Source of the DNA: Onishia taeanensis
Lineage (GTDB): Bacteria; Pseudomonadota; Gammaproteobacteria; Pseudomonadales; Halomonadaceae
DNA length: 64,000 nucleotides
Assembly: GCF_003268885.1 (NCBI RefSeq)
Contig: NZ_QLSX01000001.1
Coordinates: 469,841 to 533,840, forward strand
Reading direction: 5' to 3'
This document shows, in pieces, positions 9,358 to 19,068 of this stretch. A program made the position numbers and the translations under genes. The notes below the pieces were generated by a model. That model searched no databases. It saw only the letters and a list, made by a program, of their open reading frames with translations, and had not been told where the DNA came from. How positions within the stretch are numbered: the stretch's first letter is position 1; each line of letters starts with the position of its first letter.

Positions 9358-11808
9358 ATGATCCACCTCCTACTGATCGTTCTGGCCCTGGCGGGCCTCA
9401 TCGCAGTAATGCGGCGCGAAGCCGGGGCCTTCGCGGCCCTTGGCGTACTCGCCGTGCTTGGCGTCGCTGGGCTCGTTCTCGGCTCACCTCTGCTTGGCCT
9501 GGTGCTTCTCATCTCAGCCGCTGGCGTGGCGGTATGCGGCCTGCCGGTGCTGCGCCGCCGCTGGCTGTCGCCGCGACTCTTCGCCATGTTCAAGCGGGTC
9601 GCCCCCAAAGTATCGGCCACCGAGCGTACGGCCCTTGAGGCTGGCAGCGTCGGCTGGGACGGCGAGCTGTTTTCCGGCAAGCCGGACTGGCAGACCCTGC
9701 TGGATACCACCGACGACGGCCTGACAGACAAGGAGCAGGCCTTCCTCGATCATCAGTGCTCGGTGGCGGCCGGCATGTGCAACGCCTGGGACATCGCGCG
9801 AGAACGCGCCGACCTGCCTCCGGAGCTTTGGGCCTATCTGAAGCAGGAAGGCTTCTTCGGCATGATCATCCCAGAGGCTTACGGCGGCCTGGGCTTCTCA
9901 GCCAAGGCACAGTCGCTCGTGTTACAGAAGCTTGCGGTCAACGAGACCCTGATGGTCACCGTGGGCGTGCCCAACTCACTGGGACCGGGCGAGCTGCTGC
10001 TCAAATACGGCACAGACGCCCAGAAGGATCACTACCTGCCGCGCCTCGCCGACGGCCGCGAGATTCCCTGCTTTGGGCTCACCGGCCCGCGGGCCGGCTC
10101 AGATGCCACCGCGTTGCCGGACACCGGCGTAGTCTGCAAACAGGTCGTCGACGGCAAGGAAGTGCTGGGCCTCAGGCTCAACTTCGAGAAGCGCTGGATC
10201 ACGCTTGCACCCATTGCCACTGTGGTCGGACTGGCGTTTCGCATGTTCGACCCGGATCACCTGCTGGGTGATGACGAGGACCTGGGCATCACCTGCGCGC
10301 TGATTCCCCGCGACACCGACGGCATGGAGATCGGCCGCCGCCATCACCCCATCGGCAGCCCCTTCATGAATGGCCCGATCAAGGGCAAGGATGTGTTCGT
10401 GCCGCTGGACACCATCATCGGGGGCTCGGAAATGGCCGGCCAAGGCTGGCGGATGCTGGTCGAGTGCCTGTCGGTGGGGCGCTGCATCACCCTGCCCTCC
10501 GGCGCCACCGGCACCGCGCGCTACGCGCTGGGCTGGAGCGGCGGCTTTGCCCGCATTCGTCGCCAGTTCAACGTCCCAGTGGCGGAAATGGAAGGCATTC
10601 AGGAACCGCTGGCCCGCATCGCTTCGATGGCCTATATCGCTCAGGCCACGGTGCGCCAGACCGCCAACATGATCGACCACGGCCACAAGCCGGCGGTACC
10701 CTCGGCGATCCTCAAGAGCCAGCTCACCGAGTTCCAGCGCAGCCTGCTCGGCGACGCCATGGACATCCACGGCGGCAAGGCGGTCACGCTTGGACCGAGC
10801 AACTATATTGGCATCGGCTACTCTGCCAACCCGGTGGCGATCACCGTGGAAGGCGCCAACATCATGACCCGCAACCTGATGATTTTCGGCCAGGGGGCGA
10901 TTCGCTGTCATCCCTATGTGCTCGAGGAACTGGCCGCCAAGGACGCCGACGACCTCAAGGCCTTCGACCAGGCCTTCTTCGCCCATACCGGCCTGATCCT
11001 GGGTAACGCCGCTCGTGCCCTGACCCAGGGGCTTGGCATCGGCCGCCCGGCGGAGCCCTTCGATGCCGTCGCCGCGCCTTATGCTCAGGATATTGCCAGG
11101 CTCTCGGCGGGCTTCGGCCTCGCCGCAGATGCGGCAATGGCGAGCCTCGGCGCCAGCCTCAAGCTGCGCGAGATGCTCTCGGCAAGGCTTGGCGATGTCC
11201 TGTCGAACCTCTATCTGGCCTCGATGGTGCTCAAGTCCTGGCACGAAGGCGATAAGGTCGAAGGCGAGGACGAACTCTTGCACTACAGCTGTCGCTTCCT
11301 GCTGCAGCGCGCCGAACAGGCCTTCGTCGAGTTGTTCGACAACCTGCCGAACCGCGCTCTGGCCCGGGTACTTAAGCCCATCGTGATGCCGCTGGGGCGG
11401 CGTTGGGCACGCCCGGCCGATACGCTGACTCGCGGTATCGCCAAGAACGTCTCACAAGACTCGGCGCTGCGCACCATGCTGCTCGCCCATACCTGGGATA
11501 CTCAGGAAAAAGGCCAGCAGGACAACCCCCTGGCCCGCTACAACGCCTTGCTTGTTGAGCAGGAGCGTGCTGAGCCGATTTATCGCACCCTCAACAAGGC
11601 CTACGCCAAGGGCGAGTTGCCTTCTGACGCGCTACACCCCGAACAGCGCATCGAAGCGGCCCTGGCCGCCGGCCTGATCAGCGACGATGACGCCCACTTT
11701 ATGCGTCTGCATGAAGCCGAGGTGCTTGCGATGCTCAGCGTCGACGACTTCGCCTTCGACGCTTTTGCCAGCGCCAAGGAAAACGTCACCTGGCATAACG
11801 CGGCCTAA
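9358..11808 (+). CDS. fadE: Acyl-CoA dehydrogenase FadE
   Basis: This first enzyme of beta-oxidation introduces the 2,3 double bond in acyl-CoA. The 816-residue length matches gammaproteobacterial FadE (E. coli 814). Two hydrophobic segments lie within the first 65 residues. They are followed by the acyl-CoA dehydrogenase core (about 110-560, with ITVEGANIMTRNLMIFGQG) and the long FadE-specific C-terminal domain (about 560-800). CGGAG precedes the ATG. It is monocistronic, with terminators on both sides. Other fatty-acid genes lie at 53-60 kb but are not contiguous. Confidence 0.95.
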   Translation: MIHLLLIVLALAGLIAVMRREAGAFAALGVLAVLGVAGLVLGSPLLGLVLLISAAGVAVCGLPVLRRRWLSPRLFAMFKRVAPKVSATERTALEAGSVGWDGELFSGKPDWQTLLDTTDDGLTDKEQAFLDHQCSVAAGMCNAWDIARERADLPPELWAYLKQEGFFGMIIPEAYGGLGFSAKAQSLVLQKLAVNETLMVTVGVPNSLGPGELLLKYGTDAQKDHYLPRLADGREIPCFGLTGPRAGSDATALPDTGVVCKQVVDGKEVLGLRLNFEKRWITLAPIATVVGLAFRMFDPDHLLGDDEDLGITCALIPRDTDGMEIGRRHHPIGSPFMNGPIKGKDVFVPLDTIIGGSEMAGQGWRMLVECLSVGRCITLPSGATGTARYALGWSGGFARIRRQFNVPVAEMEGIQEPLARIASMAYIAQATVRQTANMIDHGHKPAVPSAILKSQLTEFQRSLLGDAMDIHGGKAVTLGPSNYIGIGYSANPVAITVEGANIMTRNLMIFGQGAIRCHPYVLEELAAKDADDLKAFDQAFFAHTGLILGNAARALTQGLGIGRPAEPFDAVAAPYAQDIARLSAGFGLAADAAMASLGASLKLREMLSARLGDVLSNLYLASMVLKSWHEGDKVEGEDELLHYSCRFLLQRAEQAFVELFDNLPNRALARVLKPIVMPLGRRWARPADTLTRGIAKNVSQDSALRTMLLAHTWDTQEKGQQDNPLARYNALLVEQERAEPIYRTLNKAYAKGELPSDALHPEQRIEAALAAGLISDDDAHFMRLHEAEVLAMLSVDDFAFDAFASAKENVTWHNAA

Positions 11809-11848
11809 GGCCGCTCCATCCACCCTGACCACCTGACGGTCAGACCCC

Positions 11849-11890
11849 ATCGCCCCGCTCAGGATTTCCTCTGAGCGGGGCGATTTCATT
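11849..11890 (+). terminator. Terminator of fadE
   Basis: ATCGCCCCGCTCAG (11849-11862) and CTGAGCGGGGCGAT (11871-11884) form a 14-bp perfect stem followed by TTCATT. It ends 35 bp upstream of the PHO box of the ugp operon. Confidence 0.85.
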
Positions 11891-11925
11891 GGCTGTCATA
11901 CCATCATCATCATTCGCACATGAAA

Positions 11926-11943
11926 CTGTCAGACGACTGTCAT
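11926..11943 (+). promoter_or_regulatory. PHO box (PhoB site) of the ugp operon
   Basis: Two CTGTCA repeats (11926-11931 and 11937-11942) are separated by 5 bp, the exact 11-bp spacing of the consensus PhoB box. A further CTGTCAT at 11893-11899 lies 33 bp (three 11-bp turns) upstream, suggesting an extended array. A plausible -10, TATGTT (11954-11959), lies 11 bp after the second repeat, the arrangement of PhoB-activated promoters lacking a -35. ugpB starts 132 bp further on. Confidence 0.87.
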
Positions 11944-12075
11944 GGAGCCAGGATATGTTGTCGCCTATGTTCGAATGATCATCAAAAACGCCGGAGCGTA
12001 TTTCATTCGAGCATCGCCTCGCCATCGCCGACCGCGGTCTGCGCCATGGCGCTACCGACTTCCAAGGAGCTCGAC

Positions 12076-13449
12076 ATGCGTTATCTGCCCGCCTGCCTCT
12101 CGCATCGTTCCCCCTCTAGCCCCTCTCCCCGCCGGCTGCTCGGCCTGGTCGTAGCTACCGCGCTGACCACCACCTCCGCCAGTGCCATGGCTGCCACCGA
12201 AATCGAATGGTGGCATGCCATGGGCGGCACCCTTGGCAACAAGGTCAATGAGATCGCCGACGACTTCAATCAAAGCCAGAGTGATTACGTGATCAAGCCG
12301 GTGTTCAAGGGCAACTACACCGAGACCATGACCTCCGCCATCGCCGCCTTCCGCGCCGGTAAGGGCCCGGATATCGTACAAATCTTCGAAGTCGGCACCG
12401 CGACCATGATGGGTGCCAAGGGTGCGATCGTGCCGGTGCATCAGCTGATGGCCGACTACGCCCCCGAGCAAGGTGCCGCCTTCGATCCCGACGCCTACCT
12501 GTCGGCGGTCACCGGCTACTACACCGACCGCGATGGCCAGATGCTGTCACTGCCCTTCAACTCCTCCACGCCGGTCACCTATTTCAACAAGGACGTACTG
12601 GCCAAGGCCGGCGTCGATAGCGTGCCGACCACCTGGCAGGAAATGGATGACGCCCTCAAGAAGGTCGTCGACTCAGGCGCCGCCGAGTGCGGCCTTACCA
12701 CCACCTGGCCGTCCTGGGTAATGCTTGAGAACTATTCGGCGCGCAACGACATCCCCTTCGCCAGCAAAGCCAATGGCTTCGCGGGCGTGGATGCTCGCCT
12801 TGAGTTCAACCAGACCGCCGTGGTCGACCAGATACAGCGCCTTGATGACTGGCAGGCCGACAACCGCTTCGTCTATGGCGGCCGTTACGATGACGCCGCG
12901 CCCAAGTTCTACTCCGGCGAGTGCGCCATGATGATGGGCTCCTCGGCGAGCTACGCCGGCGTCAAGGAAAGCGCCAAGGGCTTCGAATTCGGCGTCGCCC
13001 CGCTGCCCTACGATGCCGATGTCATCGACACCCCGCAGAACTCCATTATCGGTGGCGCCTCACTGTGGGTGCTGACCGGCCAGGAGGACGATGAATACCG
13101 CGGCGTGGCCAAGTTCTTCCAGTACCTGTCGAGCCCCGAGGTCCAGGCCGACTGGCACCAGTTCACCGGCTACCTGCCGATCACCACGGCAGCCGCCGAA
13201 CTGACCCGCGAGCAGGGCTTCTACGCCGAGCACCCGGGCACCGACGTTGCCATCACCCAGATGACCTCCGCCACCCCCACCGAGAACTCGAAGGGGCTGA
13301 GACTGGGCAACATGGTGCAGATCCGTGACGTGATCAACGAGGAACTCGAGCAGATCTTCTCGGGTGACAAGAGCGCCCAGCAGGGGCTCGATGAGGCCGT
13401 CGAGCGCGGCAACGCCCTGCTAGAAAAGTTCGCCCGCCGTCAGGGCTGA
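12076..13449 (+). CDS. ugpB: sn-Glycerol-3-phosphate/glycerophosphodiester binding protein
   Basis: This 457-residue family-1 extracellular solute-binding protein has a long signal peptide ending SASAMA near residue 39. Family hallmarks include IEWWHAMGG at the mature N-terminus, FKGNYTETMTSAIAAFRAGK, and GGASLWVLTG. The start at 12076 follows AAGGAGC; the longer in-frame start would overlap the promoter. E. coli UgpB has 438 residues. It is first in ugpBAECQ behind a PHO box, so it is expected to be induced by phosphate starvation. Confidence 0.94.
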   Translation: MRYLPACLSHRSPSSPSPRRLLGLVVATALTTTSASAMAATEIEWWHAMGGTLGNKVNEIADDFNQSQSDYVIKPVFKGNYTETMTSAIAAFRAGKGPDIVQIFEVGTATMMGAKGAIVPVHQLMADYAPEQGAAFDPDAYLSAVTGYYTDRDGQMLSLPFNSSTPVTYFNKDVLAKAGVDSVPTTWQEMDDALKKVVDSGAAECGLTTTWPSWVMLENYSARNDIPFASKANGFAGVDARLEFNQTAVVDQIQRLDDWQADNRFVYGGRYDDAAPKFYSGECAMMMGSSASYAGVKESAKGFEFGVAPLPYDADVIDTPQNSIIGGASLWVLTGQEDDEYRGVAKFFQYLSSPEVQADWHQFTGYLPITTAAAELTREQGFYAEHPGTDVAITQMTSATPTENSKGLRLGNMVQIRDVINEELEQIFSGDKSAQQGLDEAVERGNALLEKFARRQG

Positions 13450-13465
13450 ACTAAGCCTAGCCGTC

Positions 13466-13492
13466 CTGCCGCCGGATGACGTCCGGCGGCAG
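13466..13492 (+). other. Hairpin in the ugpB-ugpA spacer
   Basis: CTGCCGCCGGA and TCCGGCGGCAG form an 11-bp stem with a 5-nt loop just after the ugpB stop, without a U-tract. Such hairpins after binding-protein genes typically protect the upstream mRNA so that the binding protein is made in excess over the permease. Confidence 0.6.
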
Positions 13493-13662
13493 TGCCTGGT
13501 CCAACCAGGCAGATGTCATCAAGCCCTTTTACGTTTGGCCATGCCGATCAAGGTCCATGGCCTCAGCACCGTCAGACATCCCGCAAGGGAGTTGCCCGCC
13601 TATTATCGGCATGCTCCACAGAGGCGACTGCCGGTGTGTCACGCACTACCGAGAGATCCCGC

Positions 13663-14538
13663 ATGGCACATTTCCAACGTCACCCCGTGACGCCCTGGCT
13701 GCTGATGTCGCCACAGCTCGCCATCATCGCCGTGTTCTTCTTCTGGCCGGCCTTCCAGGCCGTCAGCCAGGCTTTCTATATCGAGGATGCCTTCGGGCTT
13801 TCCCGTGAATTCGCCGGCCTCAGCAATTTCCTCGCCGTGTTCGGCGACCCCGAATATCTCTCCACTCTCGGGACGACACTGGTGTTCTCGAGCGCAGTGG
13901 CCATCGGCGCCATGGCCATCGCCCTGGGGCTTGCCGTGCTCGCCGACCGGGTGATCAAGGGCGCCAGTGCCTACAAGACGCTGCTGATCTGGCCCTATGC
14001 GGTCGCCCCGGCCGTCGCCGGTGTGCTGTGGCTTTTCCTGTTCGATCCCACCCTGGGGCTGATGCCGGCCGTGCTCAAGACGCTGGGCATCGACTGGAAC
14101 CATCAACTCAACGGCGGCCAGGCCATGGCACTGGTGGTGATGGCCTCGATATGGAAGCAGATGAGCTACAACTTCGTGTTCTTCCTCGCCGGCCTGCAGG
14201 CGATTCCCAAGAGCCTCCTCGAGGCCGCGGCCATGGACCGCGCCGGGCCGGTGCGACGCTTCTGGACCATCACATTTCCGCTGCTGTCACCGACCAGCTT
14301 TTTCCTGATGGTGATGAACGTGGTCTACGCCTTCTTCGAGACCTTCGGCACCATCGATGCCACCACCTCCGGCGGCCCTGGGGGCTCCACCCGGACCCTG
14401 GTCTACAAGGTCTACCAGGATGGCTTCATCGGCCAGGACCTCGGGTCGAGCGCTGCCCAGTCGGTGGTACTGATGGTAATCGTCGGCGTCCTGACGCTGA
14501 TCCAGTTCAAGTATGTCGAGAAGAAGGTGCAGTACTGA
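13663..14538 (+). CDS. ugpA: Glycerol-3-phosphate ABC transporter permease UgpA
   Basis: This 291-residue MalF-type permease has six predicted TM segments and the EAA loop [24 protein letters not shown]. The N-terminal [20 protein letters not shown] and the [16 protein letters not shown] segment are characteristic of UgpA. The start at 13663 gives the family size (E. coli 295); the in-frame start at 13492 falls within the spacer hairpin. It overlaps ugpE by the bases ATGA, implying translational coupling. Confidence 0.94.
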   Translation: MAHFQRHPVTPWLLMSPQLAIIAVFFFWPAFQAVSQAFYIEDAFGLSREFAGLSNFLAVFGDPEYLSTLGTTLVFSSAVAIGAMAIALGLAVLADRVIKGASAYKTLLIWPYAVAPAVAGVLWLFLFDPTLGLMPAVLKTLGIDWNHQLNGGQAMALVVMASIWKQMSYNFVFFLAGLQAIPKSLLEAAAMDRAGPVRRFWTITFPLLSPTSFFLMVMNVVYAFFETFGTIDATTSGGPGGSTRTLVYKVYQDGFIGQDLGSSAAQSVVLMVIVGVLTLIQFKYVEKKVQY

Positions 14539-15383
14539 TGCGTTACAACCGTCCCGGACTGAACATCGCCAGCCATGCGTTGCTGATCGTCGGCTGCGCC
14601 CTGTTCTTCCTGCCCGTATGGATGGCCTTCACCGCCAGCACGCACGAGATGGGGGACCTCTATTCGAGCGTCGCCCCGTTATGGGTCGGTGATGCCGGGC
14701 TCTCCAACTATGCGCATCTGCTCGACAATCCGGTGTCGAGCCTTGGCGCCAACGTGACCACGCTGCTGTTCAATTCGATGGTGATGGCGCTCGGCATCGC
14801 CCTTGGCAAGATCGCCATCTCAGTACTGGCCGCCTATGCCATCGTGTTCTTCGAGTTCCGCTTCCGGAAACTCTGCTTCTGGATGATCTTCATCACCCTG
14901 ATGCTGCCGGTGGAGGTGCGCATCCTGCCCACCTTCAAAGTAGTGGCCGACCTGAACCTGCTGGACAGCTATGCAGGCCTGATTCTGCCGCTGATCGCCA
15001 GCGCCACCGCCACCTTCCTGCTGCGCCAGTTCTACCTGACGATTCCCGCCGAGCTGGTGGAGGCCGCCCGCATCGACGGCGCCGGACCGTGGCGCTTTTT
15101 GCGTGACATTCTGCTGCCGCTGTCAAAGACCAATCTCGTCGCGTTGTTCGTGATCATGTTCATCTACGGCTGGAACCAGTACCTGTGGCCGCTGCTGATC
15201 ACCACCGACGCCGACTACCTGACCATCGTGGTCAGCCTCAAGCGCATGCTGACCACCGGCGACGGCCTGGTGCCCTGGCAGGACGTCACCGCCGCGACCC
15301 TGCTGGCGATGGGGCCACCGATCCTGGTGATCCTGGTCATGCAGCGCTTCTTCATCAAGGGCCTGGTCGACACCGAGAAATAG
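14538..15383 (+). CDS. ugpE: Glycerol-3-phosphate ABC transporter permease UgpE
   Basis: The 281 residues equal the E. coli UgpE length. It is a MalG-type permease with six TM segments and the EAA motif [20 protein letters not shown]. The C-terminal [14 protein letters not shown] is the usual UgpE ending. Its ATG overlaps the ugpA TGA. It partners UgpA in the membrane pore. Confidence 0.95.
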   Translation: MRYNRPGLNIASHALLIVGCALFFLPVWMAFTASTHEMGDLYSSVAPLWVGDAGLSNYAHLLDNPVSSLGANVTTLLFNSMVMALGIALGKIAISVLAAYAIVFFEFRFRKLCFWMIFITLMLPVEVRILPTFKVVADLNLLDSYAGLILPLIASATATFLLRQFYLTIPAELVEAARIDGAGPWRFLRDILLPLSKTNLVALFVIMFIYGWNQYLWPLLITTDADYLTIVVSLKRMLTTGDGLVPWQDVTAATLLAMGPPILVILVMQRFFIKGLVDTEK

Positions 15384-15454
15384 TCGCCCCGATGCCCTGG
15401 CCGCCCGCTCCAGCGCGGCACCCACGAACCCCGTCATCTGGAAAAATCTTCGTC

Positions 15455-16543
15455 ATGGCAACCCTCACCCTGACCCAGCTGAAAAAGCACTATCCCAACG
15501 GCTTTCAGGCGCTACACGGCATCGATCTCGCCTTCAACGACGGCGAGCTGGTGGTGATCGTCGGCCCGTCGGGCTGCGGCAAGTCGACCCTGCTGCGCAC
15601 CCTGGCCGGGTTGGAAGACATCTCCAGCGGCGATCTCGAGATCAATGGACGGCGCGTCAACGATCTGGAGCCGGCAGAACGCGACATCGCCATGGTGTTC
15701 CAGAACTACGCTCTCTATCCGCACATGAGCGTGTTCAACAACATGGCCTACGGACTCAAGAACCGTGGCACCCCCAAGGACGAGATCCGCCGCCGGGTGG
15801 CAGAGACCGCCGAGCTGCTCGACCTCAGCACCCTGCTCGACCGCCGCCCAAAGCAGCTCTCCGGTGGCCAGCGCCAGCGGGTCGCCATGGGCCGGGCCAT
15901 CGTCCGAGAACCACAGGTCTTCCTGTTCGACGAGCCGCTCTCTAACCTCGACGCCAAACTGCGCGTGCAGATGCGTCTGGAGATCCGCCGCCTCCAGAAG
16001 CGCCTCAAGGTCACCTCGGTCTATGTGACCCACGACCAGACAGAGGCCATGACCCTGGCCGACCGGCTGGTGGTCATGAACGGCGGTCGCGTCGAGCAGT
16101 GCGGGACGCCGATGGAACTCTACGACCGCCCGGCCACCACCTTCGTGGCCGGCTTCATCGGCTCTCCGGCGATGAACTTTCTGACCGCCCAGCCCAAGGA
16201 CGGCGATCTGATGCTGCCCTCTGGCGCCCGCCTCTCCCATGAGAAAGCGCGCTCGCTGGCAAGCGACGCTCCCCTGACCCTGGGCATCCGCCCCGAGCAC
16301 CTGGTCCCGCTGGAAGCCGGACAACGCATGCCCGCCGGCACCGCCGAGCTCGAGGCCCGCGTCGAGCTGGTCGAACCGCTGGGGGCCGACACCCTCGCCT
16401 ATTGCCGTCTCGAGGGTCAGGAGGCCCCGCTGGTGGTGCGTCTGGATGGCGAGCATGCCGTTGCCGATGACGACCGCCTGCGCCTGGCCATCACCGCCGA
16501 CCGGGCGCACCTCTTCGACGGCGACGGTCAGCGTCTGTCCTGA
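15455..16543 (+). CDS. ugpC: Glycerol-3-phosphate ABC transporter ATPase UgpC
   Basis: The 362-residue ABC ATPase has Walker [10 protein letters not shown] (37-45), signature [13 protein letters not shown] starting at 135, Walker B VFLFDEP, and a C-terminal TOBE/regulatory domain (about 240-360). The start at 15455 gives the typical [17 protein letters not shown]-terminus; no strong ribosome binding site is visible. It is 71 bp after ugpE. E. coli UgpC is 356 residues. Its regulatory domain may sense phosphate, as described for UgpC. Confidence 0.94.
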   Translation: MATLTLTQLKKHYPNGFQALHGIDLAFNDGELVVIVGPSGCGKSTLLRTLAGLEDISSGDLEINGRRVNDLEPAERDIAMVFQNYALYPHMSVFNNMAYGLKNRGTPKDEIRRRVAETAELLDLSTLLDRRPKQLSGGQRQRVAMGRAIVREPQVFLFDEPLSNLDAKLRVQMRLEIRRLQKRLKVTSVYVTHDQTEAMTLADRLVVMNGGRVEQCGTPMELYDRPATTFVAGFIGSPAMNFLTAQPKDGDLMLPSGARLSHEKARSLASDAPLTLGIRPEHLVPLEAGQRMPAGTAELEARVELVEPLGADTLAYCRLEGQEAPLVVRLDGEHAVADDDRLRLAITADRAHLFDGDGQRLS

Positions 16544-16586
16544 ACCGGAACTTGAACGAAACCTAAGTCAGAGCTTGAGCCACCAC

Positions 16587-17432
16587 ATGAACATGACCTC
16601 GCCACCTGTCGCCTCCAAGAGCCCTCTCGACCTGCCGCAAGCCATCGCCCATCGCGGCCTGTCGAATGCCGCTCCCGAAAACACTCTGGCGGCGATCCGC
16701 GCCGCCCATGCCGCCGGCATCACCTGGGTCGAGGTGGATGTGCAGTTGCTAGGCGATGGCACGCCGGTGCTGTGGCACGACGCCACCGTCGAACGCTGCT
16801 CCGACGGCCTGGGGCCCCTCACCGCCCTGACACTTGATGAGGCCCGCCGCCTGGACGTCGGCCGCTGGTTCGAATATCGATTCAGCGGCGAGCGCATGGC
16901 GACACTGGAAGAAGCCCTGGTACTGCTTGACGAGTTCGAGATGGGTCTCAACCTCGAGCTCAAGCTAAGTCCCGGCCAGGCGGCAGGCCCTCTCATCGAG
17001 GCGGCGCTGCCGCCCGCCATCGCCACCCTGCACCCCGAACGCCTGCTGGTATCCTCCTTCAGCCCAGAGGCACTCAGACTGGCCCGGGAGCGCCATCCCG
17101 CGCTTGCCCTGGGCATCCTATATGACGCCATTCCCCCAGAGTGGCAGGCGCTGGCCAACGAGCTCTCGGCCGCCAGCCTGCATGCCGACTGGCGCAAGCT
17201 GACCCCAGAGCGCGCCGCCGAGGTAATCGCCAGCCGCCGTCATCTGCTCTGCTATACCCCCAACGATGCCACGAGTTTCGCCTCGCGCTGGGCCTGGGGC
17301 ATCAGTGCCGTAATCAGCGATACGCCGACATCGTTCTATGCAGCGCTCAATGATGCGCCGACGATGGACGAGCCCGGGCAAGACAGCGACCATCATGCTG
17401 TCAATCATTCCCATGAAGAGGCACAGCCATGA
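16587..17432 (+). CDS. ugpQ: Cytoplasmic glycerophosphodiester phosphodiesterase UgpQ
   Basis: This enzyme hydrolyses imported glycerophosphodiesters to glycerol-3-phosphate and alcohol. The 281-residue GDPD domain starts with IAHRGLSNAAPENTLAAI, carrying the catalytic HR and EN pairs. It continues with WVEVDVQLLGDGTPVLWHD, which supplies the metal-binding Glu and Asp and the second catalytic His, and GLNLELK. No signal peptide is present. It follows ugpC by 43 bp and overlaps the next gene by ATGA. A paralogue lies at 23.0-23.9 kb. Confidence 0.94.
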   Translation: MNMTSPPVASKSPLDLPQAIAHRGLSNAAPENTLAAIRAAHAAGITWVEVDVQLLGDGTPVLWHDATVERCSDGLGPLTALTLDEARRLDVGRWFEYRFSGERMATLEEALVLLDEFEMGLNLELKLSPGQAAGPLIEAALPPAIATLHPERLLVSSFSPEALRLARERHPALALGILYDAIPPEWQALANELSAASLHADWRKLTPERAAEVIASRRHLLCYTPNDATSFASRWAWGISAVISDTPTSFYAALNDAPTMDEPGQDSDHHAVNHSHEEAQP

Positions 17433-18208
17433 CGGCGACAGCCGCCGAGAACCTGACCGAGCGCCAGGCGCGCATCCTCGAGCGCTTGAGCCAGGCGCAG
17501 CGGCTTGATGTGGAGCCCCTGGCGGAGGACTTCGGTGTCACGCCCCAGACCATCCGCCGCGATCTCAGCGTGCTTTGCGAACGTGGCCTGGCACGGCGTC
17601 GCCATGGCGGCATCGAGCGCCCGGCGGGCGGCCATAACCTGGGCCTCGACGAACGCTTCGGCCTGGCCCCCGGCGCCAAGCGCGCCATCGCCGCACGAGT
17701 GGTCGAGGAGATTCCCGACGGCGTCTCTCTTGCGCTGGGCATCGGCAGCAGCGTGGTGGCGGTCGCCGAATCGCTGATCGTGCGGCGCGATCTTCGTGTT
17801 ATCACCAACAACCTGCAGGTGGCCCAGGTACTGGCCAACCATCCGAGCGCCGACGTTCAGCTCGCCGAAGGGCATCTTCGGCCACGCGACCTGGACGTGG
17901 TGGGCAGCGCCACCGTGGCCTTCTTCGCCCGCCACCATGTGGATATCGCCGTGCTCGGCTGCGGTGGCCTGGATGCCATGGGCCTGCTCGATTTCGACCC
18001 CGAAGAAGCCGCCGTCAGCCGGGCCCTGCTCGCCCATGCCCGCCAGCGGGTACTGGCCGCGGATGCCAGCAAGTGGGGGCGCGCCGCCATGTGTCGTATC
18101 GCCCCCCTGGCTGACATCGACCGCCTGGTCACCGATCACCTGCCGGCGTCTGCCGAATATCGGGACGCCCTGGCCGCTGCCCCGCTAACCTGTGATACCG
18201 CCCTTTGA
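17429..18208 (+). CDS. DeoR-family transcriptional regulator (GlpR-like)
   Basis: The 259-residue protein has an N-terminal DeoR helix-turn-helix (about residues 8-64, with VTPQTIRRDLSVLCERGLARRRHGG). The DeoRC sugar-phosphate sensor follows, with the conserved DASKWGR near 215. It is translationally coupled to ugpQ (ATGA overlap). Given that UgpQ yields glycerol-3-phosphate, an effector role for that metabolite, as in GlpR, is plausible but is inference. It could control this operon or glp genes elsewhere. Confidence 0.88.
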   Translation: MTATAAENLTERQARILERLSQAQRLDVEPLAEDFGVTPQTIRRDLSVLCERGLARRRHGGIERPAGGHNLGLDERFGLAPGAKRAIAARVVEEIPDGVSLALGIGSSVVAVAESLIVRRDLRVITNNLQVAQVLANHPSADVQLAEGHLRPRDLDVVGSATVAFFARHHVDIAVLGCGGLDAMGLLDFDPEEAAVSRALLAHARQRVLAADASKWGRAAMCRIAPLADIDRLVTDHLPASAEYRDALAAAPLTCDTAL

Positions 18209-18210
18209 GG

Positions 18211-19068
18211 ATGCACCCGACCGCCATGCAAGCCTTCACCGACTGCCCCGCCGACACCCTTGCCGGTATCCGTTACCTGCTCACCGACATCGACGACACC
18301 CTGACCGAAGACGGCCGCCTGGCCGCCAGCACCCTGGCAGCGCTGGAGCACCTGACAGATGCCGGCATCCAGGTGATTCCGGTCACCGGCGGCTGTGCCG
18401 GCTGGTGCGATCATATTGCCCGCAGCTGGCCCGTGGCCGCGGTGATCGGCGAGAACGGCGCCTTCGCCTTCCGCCGCGACGGCAAGCGCCTGTTGACCAC
18501 CTGGTGGGACGACGCCGAGCGGCTGCGCGCCCAGCAGCGGGAGGTGCTGGCCGTCACAGAGCGCCTGCTCGCCGCCCACCCGCAGGCCGCCCTGGCTCAG
18601 GACCAGCCCTACCGCCTGGCCGATGTCGCCGTCGATCATGCTCAGGCCGTGGGTCCCCTGGCGCCGGAAACCATCGACGCCCTGTTGCATGGTTTCCAGG
18701 CCGCCGACATTCAGGCACGCGCCAGCTCGATCCATATCAATGCCTGGCAGAGCGACTTCGACAAGGCCCGCATGGCGAACCGGTTACTGGCCGAGACTTT
18801 CGGGCTCAGCGAGGCAGACCAACAGCGCGAGGTCATGTACATCGGCGATGCCCCCAATGATGCCCCCATGTTCGCCACCTTCGCCCATACGGTGGGGGTC
18901 GCCAACCTGCTGCCCCACCGCGAGCGGCTCAATCACGAACCGGCCTGGCTGACCGAGCGCTCCCATGGCCGAGGGGTCGCGGATATCGTCAGCACCCTGC
19001 TAGCGTCACGCGAGCCGACAACCCGCCCTATAGCGGCCAGACCCATAGAATCAGGGGAATCGCAGTGA
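18211..19068 (+). CDS. HAD-IIB family phosphatase
   Basis: The roughly 285-residue protein has HAD motif I DIDDTL (26-31), a motif II Thr in VTGG, a cap insertion (about 95-190), and motif IV GDAPND (212-217). This places it in the Cof/sucrose-phosphatase-like IIB class. Starts at TTG 18205, ATG 18211 and ATG 18226 are all possible; 18211 is taken as the first ATG. It abuts the DeoR gene, so it probably belongs to the ugp operon and may act on a phosphorylated product there; the substrate is unknown. Its 3' end overlaps the convergent permease gene by 41 bp. Confidence 0.82.
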   Translation: MHPTAMQAFTDCPADTLAGIRYLLTDIDDTLTEDGRLAASTLAALEHLTDAGIQVIPVTGGCAGWCDHIARSWPVAAVIGENGAFAFRRDGKRLLTTWWDDAERLRAQQREVLAVTERLLAAHPQAALAQDQPYRLADVAVDHAQAVGPLAPETIDALLHGFQAADIQARASSIHINAWQSDFDKARMANRLLAETFGLSEADQQREVMYIGDAPNDAPMFATFAHTVGVANLLPHRERLNHEPAWLTERSHGRGVADIVSTLLASREPTTRPIAARPIESGESQ

